Shown: positions 8,644 to 15,740 of the stretch, in pieces
Layout: each line of letters begins with the position of its first letter
How positions within the stretch are numbered: the stretch's first letter is position 1
NCBI RefSeq assembly: GCF_003240585.1
Contig: NZ_PCDP01000038.1
Span: 186,001-250,000, forward strand
Reading direction: 5' to 3'
Source of the DNA: Arminella tubonensis
GTDB taxonomy: Bacteria > Pseudomonadota > Alphaproteobacteria > Rhizobiales > Rhizobiaceae
DNA: 64,000 nucleotides
The notes under the pieces: generated by a model
Told to the model about the DNA's origin: nothing
What the model saw: the letters and a program-made list of their open reading frames with translations, nothing else
The model's database searches: none
Position numbers and translations under genes: made by a program

Positions 8644-9144
8644 GTGAAACTCGGAGACGGAGTCGAACAGGCGATACATAGCGTCGCGATGCTTGCGGGG
8701 CTTTCCGAGGGCGGCGTGCTTTCGGCAGCAGCCATTGCCGAATTTCACGGGGTTTCGGTGAGTTATCTCCTGAAGCACCTGCAGGCACTATCCGGTGCGG
8801 GTATCCTCGAGACACTGCCGGGGCCGAAAGGCGGCTATCGGCTGGCGAGGGCGCCGCAGGCGATTACGCTGCTGGATATCGTGCTCGCAGTCGAAGGGCC
8901 GGCACCTGCTTTCCGTTGCAACGAAATCCGCCAGCGCGGGCCGAACCCGGTGTCCAGCCGCTTCTTTGCCACGCCCTGCAACGTCTCGGCCGCGATGCTG
9001 CGGGCGGAAAAGGTCTACCGGGCCGAACTGGCGAAGACTAATGTTGCCGACCTCATTGCCGAACTGACGGCACTCGACGACGGGACGATCGCAGCGAGAG
9101 GCTGCGCCTTCCTGGACATTCACGAACGCAGAGCGGCTCGCTGA
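8644..9144 (+). CDS. Rrf2 family transcriptional regulator
   Basis: A 166-residue protein with an N-terminal winged helix-turn-helix of the Rrf2 family (LSAAAIAEFHGVSVSYLLKHLQALSGAGIL, then GPKGGYRLAR). Cysteines occur at CNEIRQRGP, TPCNVS and RGCAF, but not with the regular spacing of iron-sulfur members such as IscR, so cluster binding is uncertain. It starts with GTG preceded by AAAGGA. The next gene, 23 bases downstream, encodes a carboxymuconolactone decarboxylase-like protein; this regulator/enzyme pair is common and suggests a redox-responsive unit controlled by the dyad just upstream. Confidence 0.82.
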   Translation: MKLGDGVEQAIHSVAMLAGLSEGGVLSAAAIAEFHGVSVSYLLKHLQALSGAGILETLPGPKGGYRLARAPQAITLLDIVLAVEGPAPAFRCNEIRQRGPNPVSSRFFATPCNVSAAMLRAEKVYRAELAKTNVADLIAELTALDDGTIAARGCAFLDIHERRAAR

Positions 9145-9167
9145 GCCTCACAAAAAGGAGAAAGACC

Positions 9168-9629
9168 ATGCATCCACGCCTCGATATCACCAAAGCCTCG
9201 CCTGAAGCCATCAAGGCCGTCTATGCGCTGGAACAGTTCGTACAGAACTCCGGATTGGAGCGCCGCTTCATCCATCTGATCAAGCTGCGTGCCTCGCAGA
9301 TCAACGGCTGCGCCTATTGCGTCGACATGCACGTCAAGGAATCGCGCCACGATGGCCTGAGCGAACAGTGGATCAACCTGATGTGTGTCTGGAAGGAATC
9401 GACCGTTTACGACGCTCGCGAGCGCGCGCTGCTTGGATGGGTCGATTCGGTCACCAATATTGCCCAGACCGGCATACCGGACAGCGACTTCGAAACGCTG
9501 AAGGCGCATTTTTCGGAAGAGGAGATCATGAAGATCACCGTCACCATCGGCGCGATCAATACCTGGAATCGCCTCGCCGTCGGCTTCCGGTCGCAGCATC
9601 CGGTCGACAAGGTCGCCAAGGCTGCGTGA
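9168..9629 (+). CDS. Carboxymuconolactone decarboxylase family protein (AhpD-like)
   Basis: A 153-residue all-helical protein with the AhpD-type active-site motif CAYCVDMHVKE (residues 50-60), where CxxC and the following His form a thiol redox centre. Members of this group act as alkylhydroperoxidases or general disulfide reductants rather than true muconolactone decarboxylases. A good ribosome site (AAGGAG) precedes the ATG at 9168. It follows the Rrf2 regulator and is probably in its operon. The physiological peroxide or electron donor is unknown. Confidence 0.85.
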   Translation: MHPRLDITKASPEAIKAVYALEQFVQNSGLERRFIHLIKLRASQINGCAYCVDMHVKESRHDGLSEQWINLMCVWKESTVYDARERALLGWVDSVTNIAQTGIPDSDFETLKAHFSEEEIMKITVTIGAINTWNRLAVGFRSQHPVDKVAKAA

Positions 9630-9717
9630 GGCCAAGGCCCATCGCGCTTAACCGGAACAGATGAGTTCTACAGATGAGCCAGGCCCCGAAATGCAATGAG
9701 GGGCTTGGCACTGAATC

Positions 9718-9906
9718 TCAGCAGGTTTTCAGACGGTAGCCGATGCACATCGTCGTGCCCCAGGATCCCGCGGCCTCGACGATCGCGCCTTCGGCGACGA
9801 GCTTGCCTGCGGTTTGCTTGTCTGCGAGACGGATAGGATAGACCGTCCCGTGAAATCCAGTCGCGTTCTTTATGTCTTTCAACAAACGCTCTTCATTATT
9901 CGACAT
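9718..9906 (-). CDS. Small hypothetical protein
   Basis: Encodes 62 residues starting MSNNEERLLKDIKNATGF and ending CIGYRLKTC. I do not recognise a domain. The start at 9906 is preferred over an in-frame start five codons upstream because GAGGGA lies at the right distance before it. The upstream region on the same strand contains four consecutive hairpins (9946-10083), so this gene may have a structured 5' leader. Confidence 0.55.
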   Translation of the reverse strand: MSNNEERLLKDIKNATGFHGTVYPIRLADKQTAGKLVAEGAIVEAAGSWGTTMCIGYRLKTC

Positions 9907-9945
9907 TATTTCCCTCTTCACCCGATTTTCCTACAAGGCGACGCT

Positions 9946-10083
9946 GGCCCTTTGGGCCCTACGTACCTTCAATCGGTTGCCCTTTTGTGACGGCTTGTGA
10001 GCCGTACCAAAGGACGCCGGACAGTTACCCGGCGTTGAGGTCAGTTGTGGTGGAGACCGTCGCAAAACGGCCTCCCTCGCCTG
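9946..10083 (-). other. Cluster of four hairpins, possible structured leader or small RNA
   Basis: Four adjacent inverted repeats occur: GGCCC/GGGCC (9946-9958), ACGGCT/AGCCGT (9990-10005), ACGCCGG/CCGGCGT (10014-10035), and GGAGACCGT pairing imperfectly with ACGGCCTCC (10052-10083). The block lies upstream of the 62-codon gene on the minus strand. No known RNA family was recognised. An ORF spanning it (9931-10149) lacks any sign of being real. Confidence 0.4.
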
Positions 10084-10168
10084 CCTACTCGTAAACCTTT
10101 TGTGAACGTGCCGCGACGACGACGTGGTTGTCAACAGGTTTGACGACAATTTCTGCCAAGACTTTCGT

Positions 10169-10960
10169 CTAGCCGATGGTCGAGAGCAGGCCGCCTTCGA
10201 CGCGGATGGCGGCTCCGTTCGTGGCTGCGGAGAGCGGGCTTGCGAGGTAAGCCACCATCCCGGCGATCTCCTCGGGTTCGATCATTCGCTGCAGCAGCGA
10301 CGAGGGACGGCCCTTGGCGAAGAACTCGGCCTCGATGGCTTCCGGCGTACCCTGCGGGTCGCTCGAGACGCTCTTCAGGAAGTCGATGATGCCCTCCGAG
10401 CGGGTCGGCCCCGGCAGAACGGAATTCACCGTGACGTTCGTCCCCTTCGTCATCTCGGCCATGCCGCGCGAGATCGAAATCTGTGCGGTCTTGGTCATCG
10501 CATAATGGATCATGTCCTTGGCAGGCGAGAGACCCGTCTCGCTGGAGATGAAGATGACGCGGCCCCAATTGCGTTCCAGCATGGCCGGGAAATAAGCGCG
10601 CGCCAACCGGGCACCGCTCAGCACATTAACCTCGAAGTATTTCTGCCAGTCGGCATCGGAGATCTCGGCGAAGGGCTTGCTTTCGTAGATGCCGAGATTG
10701 TTGACCAGAATATCGATCCGGCTGACGGCGGCGATCAGCGCGCTTGCGCCCTCGGCAGTTGCCACGTCGGCCAGAATGCCGCGCACAGCCTTGCCACCCG
10801 ATGCCCGGATGCTCTCCACGGCCTGATCGAGCTTTGCCTGGCTGCGGCCGGTGACGATGACGTCGGCGCCTTCCACTGCCAGGGTGCGTGCGATTTCGAG
10901 GCCGATGCCGGCGGTCGATCCTGTGACAAGCGCCGTCTTGCCGTTCAATTTCAAGTCCAT
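10169..10960 (-). CDS. SDR family NAD(P)-dependent oxidoreductase
   Basis: A 263-residue classical short-chain dehydrogenase. The cofactor motif TGSTAGIG (residues 14-21) is followed by the NNLG motif, the catalytic Ser in ISSETG and the YAMTK catalytic Tyr/Lys pair. The end (ATNGAAIRVEGGLL) is typical. Arg38 in the VTGRS stretch after beta-2 suggests NADP preference. A strong ribosome site (AGGAG) precedes the ATG. It stands alone, with a palindrome about 80 bases upstream. The substrate is unknown. Confidence 0.85.
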   Translation of the reverse strand: MDLKLNGKTALVTGSTAGIGLEIARTLAVEGADVIVTGRSQAKLDQAVESIRASGGKAVRGILADVATAEGASALIAAVSRIDILVNNLGIYESKPFAEISDADWQKYFEVNVLSGARLARAYFPAMLERNWGRVIFISSETGLSPAKDMIHYAMTKTAQISISRGMAEMTKGTNVTVNSVLPGPTRSEGIIDFLKSVSSDPQGTPEAIEAEFFAKGRPSSLLQRMIEPEEIAGMVAYLASPLSAATNGAAIRVEGGLLSTIG

Positions 10961-11249
10961 GTCAAAACTCCTGAGGTTGCGTTGACGGGAATGTAGGATC
11001 GATGCGGCTGCGCGATTATTGCCACGCCGCGATCAGCACTTGTGAAATGAGATCACAAATGGCGCGGCTTCAGTCTTTGTCGTCATGCATGGCGTTGTCC
11101 CGAACCTGCTGCACACATCCGGGCGGCAAGCATCGGCGCTCGGCAGATGATAATCCGCCCGGCTCGACATCGGGAATGTTTATTTGGGAAGGTTTTGTGG
11201 GTCGCGGCGGCAAGACGTCGGGCAATCGAAGGCGACGTCTGTGCGACAA
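10961..11249. other. Intergenic region between SDR gene and glnII
   Basis: This 289-base gap between the SDR start and the glnII terminator contains the TTGTGA-N7-TCACAA dyad at 11040-11058. No gene is supported; short minus-strand ORFs at 11070-11286 lack ribosome sites and recognisable protein features. Confidence 0.5.
11040..11058. promoter_or_regulatory. TTGTGA-N7-TCACAA dyad upstream of SDR gene
   Basis: A perfect 6-base inverted repeat with a 7-base centre. It resembles a CRP/FNR-type half-site pair but has one base too many in the centre for CRP, so the binding protein is unknown. It is positioned to control the SDR gene. Confidence 0.4.
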
Positions 11250-11287
11250 AGACAATCGTGGCGTCGACGGAGCCCGTCGACGCCACG
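11250..11287 (-). terminator. Terminator after glnII
   Basis: A perfect 14-base-pair stem (11257-11270 with 11274-11287, sequence CGTGGCGTCGACGG) with a 3-base loop lies just after the glnII stop codon. Read on the minus strand it is followed by ATTGTCTTTGTC. It is the strongest hairpin in this part of the window. Confidence 0.8.
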
Positions 11288-11295
11288 AGGATTAC

Positions 11296-12333
11296 TTAGG
11301 CAGCAGCGGAAACGCTGTCGATCGAGACTTCCGAGATCGTCTTCAGAACCTGCGAAGCGATCTGGTAGGGGTCGCCCTGGGAGTTCGGGCGGCGGTCTTC
11401 GAGGTAGCCCTTGTAGTCGTTCTTGATGAACGAGTGCGGAACGCGGATCGAAGCGCCGCGGTCGGCAACGCCGTAGCTGAACTTGTTCCACGGAGCCGTT
11501 TCGTGCTTGCCGGTCAGGCGCTTGTCGTTGTCAGGACCGTAAACGGCGATGTGGTCGAGCAGGTTCTTGTCGAAGGCAGCCATGAGCGCTTCGAAATAGG
11601 CCTTGCCGCCAACTTCGCGCATGTACTTGGTCGAGAAGTTGCAATGCATGCCCGAGCCGTTCCAGTCGGTGTCGCCGAGCGGCTTGCAATGATACTCGAT
11701 GTCGATGCCGTACTTTTCCGTGAGGCGCTGCAGCAGGTAGCGGGCCATCCAGATTTCGTCGGCGGCCTTCTTGGAGCCCTTGCCGAAGATCTGGAATTCC
11801 CACTGGCCCTTTGCCACTTCGGCGTTGATGCCTTCGTGGTTGATGCCGGCTGCGAGGCAGAGGTCGAGGTGCTCTTCGACGATTTCGCGAGCGACGTCGC
11901 CAACGTTGGAATAGCCGACGCCGGTGTAATACGGACCCTGCGGAGCGGGATAGCCCTGTTCCGGGAAGCCGAGCGGACGGCCATTCTGATAGAAGAAGTA
12001 TTCCTGTTCGAAGCCGAACCAGGTGCCTTCGTCATCGAGGATAGTGGCGCGGGCGTTCGTGGCGTGCGGCGTGACACCGTCCGGCATCATGACTTCGCAC
12101 ATGACGAGAGCGCCGTTCGTGCGGGCCGGGTCAGGATAAACGGCAACGGGCTTCAGCACGCAATCCGAGCTTCTTCCTTCAGCCTGCATCGTCGAGCTTC
12201 CATCGAAGCCCCACAGCGGCAGTTCTTCGAGCTTCGGGAATTCCGAAAATTCCTTGATCTGTGTCTTTCCGCGTAGATTTGGTACCGGTGTGTACCCATC
12301 GAGCCAGATGTACTCGAGTTTATACTTTGTCAT
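11296..12333 (-). CDS. glnII: Glutamine synthetase, eukaryotic-like type II (GSII)
   Basis: 345 residues, ATP-dependent formation of glutamine from glutamate and ammonium. The short length and motifs such as LPLWGFDGSST, WFGFEQEYFF, GQWEFQIFG and NGSGMHCNFSTK identify the octameric GSII class found in rhizobia beside the usual GSI, not the 470-residue GSI. The start at 12333 follows GAGGTG at the proper distance; a longer ORF upstream is not real. A sigma-54 type promoter lies about 100 bases upstream, as expected for NtrC-controlled nitrogen-stress expression, and gstI is transcribed divergently. A strong terminator follows. Confidence 0.95.
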   Translation of the reverse strand: MTKYKLEYIWLDGYTPVPNLRGKTQIKEFSEFPKLEELPLWGFDGSSTMQAEGRSSDCVLKPVAVYPDPARTNGALVMCEVMMPDGVTPHATNARATILDDEGTWFGFEQEYFFYQNGRPLGFPEQGYPAPQGPYYTGVGYSNVGDVAREIVEEHLDLCLAAGINHEGINAEVAKGQWEFQIFGKGSKKAADEIWMARYLLQRLTEKYGIDIEYHCKPLGDTDWNGSGMHCNFSTKYMREVGGKAYFEALMAAFDKNLLDHIAVYGPDNDKRLTGKHETAPWNKFSYGVADRGASIRVPHSFIKNDYKGYLEDRRPNSQGDPYQIASQVLKTISEVSIDSVSAAA

Positions 12334-12428
12334 TACGCACCTCATAATAGGTTGATCATGCGAAGCAGGTCGAAAACTCCAGGCGTGTCCGCCAGAAATA
12401 GTCAGCCACCAACGGCTGATGTGTGACA

Positions 12429-12444
12429 TGCATTTGACATGCCA
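12429..12444 (-). promoter_or_regulatory. Sigma-54 promoter of glnII
   Basis: On the minus strand the sequence reads TGGCATGTCAAATGCA. GG and GC are separated by the exact 12-base pitch of -24/-12 promoters. It lies about 85 bases upstream of the glnII start after allowing for the transcription start. A possible NtrC-like dyad (GCAC-N8-GCGC) lies further upstream at 12510-12525 but is weak. Confidence 0.75.
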
Positions 12445-12743
12445 AACCGCGCGTTGCCGGTCCCTGGCCGGGTTTGACGGACGGACGGGTTGCGCTCCGG
12501 ATACGGCTTGCACCGAATTTTGCGCGGCAGCCTGACGAACGCTCGACCCCCTTACAGCCGGACAAACCTCGACATTTGGAACTGGAAAGCCGCTGCAGCT
12601 GCGGCACTGCGACAAATTGAACCGGGGGCGCAACCGATCCTTAAAAGGTCCTTATTAGCGGACTGAAAATGACGGATATGCCTATATTTTCAACGTTTTG
12701 CATTTTTTTTGAGCAAATGGAACGAATCCTGTGCGAGCCGTGT

Positions 12744-12749
12744 TATACT
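12744..12749 (+). promoter_or_regulatory. Candidate -10 box of gstI
   Basis: TATACT at 12744-12749 is a good sigma-70 -10 box 56 bases before the gstI start. No clear -35 box is seen at the right distance, so the promoter call is tentative. The rest of the 471-base glnII-gstI gap holds the sigma-54 promoter and no other gene. Confidence 0.4.
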
Positions 12750-12804
12750 CGGATCATTCCTCGGCGTGCCAACCCTGGGATTGAGAAAAGAGAGAGACGT
12801 TCAC

Positions 12805-12987
12805 ATGACGATGAACACCCATCGCGATACTGCAAAGATCTACCAATTCCCTGTCGGAGGGCGCGCGAACATTGCGCGCGGCGACGGCAAGTTCACAGTC
12901 GAAGCACCGCCTGTGCATGTCTGCGACACCGGCAGCTGGTATCATCAGGCAGCTGTGCTTGAGGCAGAAAAACCCCGCAAGCCCTGA
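12805..12987 (+). CDS. gstI: GstI-like small regulator of glutamine synthetase II (DUF2735)
   Basis: A 60-residue protein beginning MTMNTHRDTAKIYQFPVGGR, with the DUF2735 pattern (KIYQFPVGGR, then a Trp-Tyr near the end). In Rhizobium leguminosarum the small gene gstI lies divergent to glnII and its product inhibits translation of glnII mRNA; position, orientation and size match here. The start at 12805 follows a GAGAGAG stretch; a second ATG two codons later is possible. The long glnII leader needed for such control is present (about 85 bases). The identity is inferred from context and family. Confidence 0.75.
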   Translation: MTMNTHRDTAKIYQFPVGGRANIARGDGKFTVEAPPVHVCDTGSWYHQAAVLEAEKPRKP

Positions 12988-12998
12988 GTTTGCACCGA

Positions 12999-13634
12999 CT
13001 AAAGCGCGATGTAGCGGTCCGACCGATGGTTGATGGCCACGAAAAGATTGAGCACGATCGCGCCGAGCACCGAACATGAGACGACATAGGGCGTGGTGAC
13101 CGCGAAGGCGACGACCAGGACGCACATGTCCACCACCAGCTGGACCAGACCGGCTCGAATGCCAAAACGCTCCTGGAGATAAATTCCAAGGATGCCGACA
13201 CCGCCGAGGCTCGCGCGGTGGCGAAAGAGGGCAAGAAGCCCGAAGCCCAGCAATATTCCTCCGAGGATTGCCGACCAGACCGGGTGGATGCGAGCGATTT
13301 CCAATAGCTTTGGCTGCAGGTTTGTCAGCAGAGACGTCAGCGCGATTGCGATGATTGTCTTGACGGTGAACGCCCGGCCGAGCTGCTTCCAGGACACATA
13401 GAAGAACGGCACGTTGACCAGGAAGAACGCCAGGCCGAAATTCACGCCTGTCGCGTAGTGCAGCAGAAAGGCGATGCCAGCCGTGCTGCCGGTCAAAAGC
13501 CCCGCCGCCGACAGAAGGAACAGGCCGAGCGAGGATACGATGCTGCCCGAGATGATCCCCTGGACATCCTCGACTAGCGAATGCCGGGTTGCGCTGGTGT
13601 TCCAGACGCCGAGCGCATTCTTGATCCGTGTCAT
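12999..13634 (-). CDS. YitT family membrane protein
   Basis: A 211-residue integral membrane protein with five or six hydrophobic segments and the YitT-type glycine motif SAAGLLTGSTAGIAFLLHY. Family members are small membrane proteins of unsettled function. The start at 13634 is chosen because AAGGAAA lies upstream; an in-frame ATG 19 codons earlier lacks a site. It converges with gstI, with only 11 bases between the stop codons. Confidence 0.75.
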   Translation of the reverse strand: MTRIKNALGVWNTSATRHSLVEDVQGIISGSIVSSLGLFLLSAAGLLTGSTAGIAFLLHYATGVNFGLAFFLVNVPFFYVSWKQLGRAFTVKTIIAIALTSLLTNLQPKLLEIARIHPVWSAILGGILLGFGLLALFRHRASLGGVGILGIYLQERFGIRAGLVQLVVDMCVLVVAFAVTTPYVVSCSVLGAIVLNLFVAINHRSDRYIAL

Positions 13635-13740
13635 GCCGCGTTTCCTTGCTTTTCGCCAAGTCTGCGGAAAGCGCCCGGGATAATCAAGCACGGATGCGTA
13701 AGGGATGCTGACCTATTTGCAATTGGCAATATTCGGTCTT

Positions 13741-14685
13741 TCAGGCGGCTGCCCGCGTAAGGAACAGGATGCCATGGACGGGTTTGCCGGCATCCATGCG
13801 AATGACGGTCCGCCTCGACGTCTCGATCGCCATGCCGTATCTGTGGCAAATGGCGATGACATAGTCCTGCGAATGGGCGTAGCGCAGCGACGGACCGAGG
13901 CGGGTGCCCTCTCCTGCTCCCGCGTCCTCGACGGAGAAGGCGAAAATGGCGCCGGGCGCTGCAAGCTCCCTGACATTGGCAAAGACAGTCTCGAGATTGC
14001 CGAGATAGATGAAGACGTCGGCGGCCGCGATCAGATCGGCGCGATGGGCCGCGAGGTCTTGGCCGAACAATCCTGATATCGGCGCCGGCAGCGACAGGTC
14101 GGCCTGGCCGAGATGCTGGTAGACCCGCTTTTCGGCGGCCTTGGCCAGCATTTTCCGCGAGAGGTCGAAACCTTCGAACCTCTCGACGCGGTCGCTTAGC
14201 TCAGTGCCCAGCAGTCCGGTGCCGCAGCCGAGATCGACGGCAAGGCGGAAATGCCTTGATATGCCTGCGGTCTCGGCGATCAATTCAGCCAATTTGCGCG
14301 GCGCGGCATAACCAAGCTTTTCGATCAGCGATTTGTCGAAGCGCTCGGCGTAGTCATCGAACATTCGCTCGATGTAGCGGCTCGGCGGCTGGTCGGGAAC
14401 ATCGATGGCTCCAAGAAGCGCAAGCTTCAGGCCGGCGCCGAACATGTCGTCCGCATCGAGCGCGAGCAGATGGTGCAACGCTTCGGTAGCGCCTTTGGCG
14501 TTTCCGGCCTTGTCACGATAATTTGCAAGTCCGAACCAGCCCGCAGCCCATTCGGGCACGACTTCCAGCGCCTGCTCCATCAATTCGGCAGCGCTCGCGG
14601 GTTCGCCGCTTTCGGCCAGCATTTTCGCATAGTCTGCCCGGCGATCGGCAGTGGCGTCGCCCGAGGATAGCTGGCTTGGCAGCAT
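13741..14685 (-). CDS. Class I SAM-dependent methyltransferase with N-terminal TPR region
   Basis: 314 residues. The first 100 form TPR-like helices (ADYAKMLAESGEPASAAELM and following), and the rest is a Rossmann methyltransferase domain with the SAM motif AVDLGCGTGLLGTEL near residue 150. The substrate is unknown. The start at 14685 has AGGA upstream; the longer ORF reaching 14832 runs through an intergenic repeat and is rejected. The 103-base mosaic repeat at 14699-14801 lies directly in front of the gene and would be part of its leader if the promoter is further upstream. Confidence 0.78.
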   Translation of the reverse strand: MLPSQLSSGDATADRRADYAKMLAESGEPASAAELMEQALEVVPEWAAGWFGLANYRDKAGNAKGATEALHHLLALDADDMFGAGLKLALLGAIDVPDQPPSRYIERMFDDYAERFDKSLIEKLGYAAPRKLAELIAETAGISRHFRLAVDLGCGTGLLGTELSDRVERFEGFDLSRKMLAKAAEKRVYQHLGQADLSLPAPISGLFGQDLAAHRADLIAAADVFIYLGNLETVFANVRELAAPGAIFAFSVEDAGAGEGTRLGPSLRYAHSQDYVIAICHRYGMAIETSRRTVIRMDAGKPVHGILFLTRAAA

Positions 14686-14698
14686 GATGGTGATCCTA

Positions 14699-14801
14699 TT
14701 GCATAATTCCTCAAGCCGGAATCGGTTTGAGAATAGGACTATGCAACGCGTCCGAGTGCTAGAGCGACCCTTGCGCGTCCTTTGCGGACCTGCGGCGCTC
14801 C
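14699..14801 (-). repeat. Rhizobial intergenic mosaic repeat, copy 1
   Basis: A 103-base element made of two palindromic modules: one bounded by GAGCGCC and GGTCGCTCT, the other by TTGCATAGTC and GGAATTATGCAA (minus-strand reading). A second copy of the same length lies at 39860-39962 on the plus strand. Size and two-palindrome layout fit the rhizobial intergenic mosaic elements (RIME type), identified from memory. Confidence 0.7.
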
Positions 14802-14933
14802 AATGAGCGCCAAGGTTTGGACGCGGCCACAAAAAAACTCAAGTCCTATTTCACGCAGAACCGCCCGCTACCGGGAAAAGCGCTTGCGGCTACCCGCCGC
14901 CGCCTTTATTTCAGGGCAAACAGGAGAGACTGC

Positions 14934-15200
14934 ATGTCGGATCAGGTGAACAGGTTCCTCGGCGATTCGCCGGCGCGAACGCTCGTCAAGCTTATCGTCG
15001 CGTCGTTGATCGTCGGCTTCGTCATGAAGGTGTTCGGCTGGCAGCCGTGGGATCTGATCGAGGGCATCCGCCATTTCATCCTCGATATCTGGCGTTCCGG
15101 CTTTGCAGCCCTTGGCAAGTTCGGCGATTACATGCTGCTCGGCGCCTCGATCGTCATTCCTCTTTTCATCATCCTTCGCGTCTTCAACTACCGCCGCTGA
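14934..15200 (+). CDS. DUF6460 small membrane protein
   Basis: 88 residues with two hydrophobic segments (residues 18-34, LIVASLIVGFVMKVFGW, and residues 64-83, YMLLGASIVIPLFIILRVF). The sequence matches the small DUF6460 family of rhizobia; no function is known. The start at 14934 follows AGGAGAG. It ends two bases before the CAP-domain gene, so the two are probably co-transcribed. Confidence 0.75.
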   Translation: MSDQVNRFLGDSPARTLVKLIVASLIVGFVMKVFGWQPWDLIEGIRHFILDIWRSGFAALGKFGDYMLLGASIVIPLFIILRVFNYRR

Positions 15201-15202
15201 CC

Positions 15203-15700
15203 ATGACACTTCAAACATCGCTCTTCACACGGCGCAACGCATTGCGCTTTGCCTCACTTGCGCTCGTCTCGGGGGTCGCCAGCTGCGCGACCAAGCCGCT
15301 GGTGTTGAACGCCACCGGCGAAGACCAGACAGCGGCGGCATTGCCGCTGGTCAATGCCCTGCGCGCCAAGAACGGGCTGTCTGCGCTTTCGATCGATCCG
15401 GCTGCGAGCGCTGCGGCCATCTATCAGGCCAGGCGCATGGCCAGCCTGCGCAAGATGTCCCATCTGATCGGCTTCGGCGACGATTTCGGCCGACGGGTGA
15501 AGTCAAGCGGCGTCAGATTGCCGGCGGCGGAAAATATTGCCGAGGGCCAGCGCTCCACAAATGCCGTGGTGGATGCCTGGATTCATTCGCCGCATCACCT
15601 CGAGAACATGCTCGGTCACTATACCGGGCTCGGCGTTGCGCTCGCCTACGACGCCTCTTCCAATAAGATGCCCTATTGGTCCATGGTGCTTTCTTCGTAA
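15203..15700 (+). CDS. CAP (SCP/PR1) domain lipoprotein
   Basis: 165 residues. The N-terminus carries a twin-arginine-like signal (TRRNALRFASLALVSGVASC) ending in a lipobox cysteine, so the mature protein is probably a periplasmic lipoprotein. The CAP fold is shown by NALRAKNGLSAL, ARRMASLRKMSHLIG, AAENIAEGQ and the HSPHHLENML motif. Bacterial CAP proteins are of unknown function; some bind lipids or calcium. It sits two bases after the DUF6460 gene. Confidence 0.8.
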   Translation: MTLQTSLFTRRNALRFASLALVSGVASCATKPLVLNATGEDQTAAALPLVNALRAKNGLSALSIDPAASAAAIYQARRMASLRKMSHLIGFGDDFGRRVKSSGVRLPAAENIAEGQRSTNAVVDAWIHSPHHLENMLGHYTGLGVALAYDASSNKMPYWSMVLSS

Positions 15701-15740
15701 AGGCGGGTTGATTCCCGCGCGATCGAGCGGGAGCTTCGAC

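Noticed and set aside
9931..10149. 72-residue minus-strand ORF over the hairpin cluster
   Set aside because: No ribosome site, basic low-complexity product; the DNA is better explained by the hairpins.
11070..11286. Short minus-strand ORFs between glnII and the SDR gene
   Set aside because: They run into the glnII terminator or lack ribosome sites and recognisable sequence.
12510..12525. NtrC site upstream of glnII (GCAC-N8-GCGC)
   Set aside because: The spacer is one base too long and one arm is off consensus, so it is mentioned only as weak and not listed as a feature.
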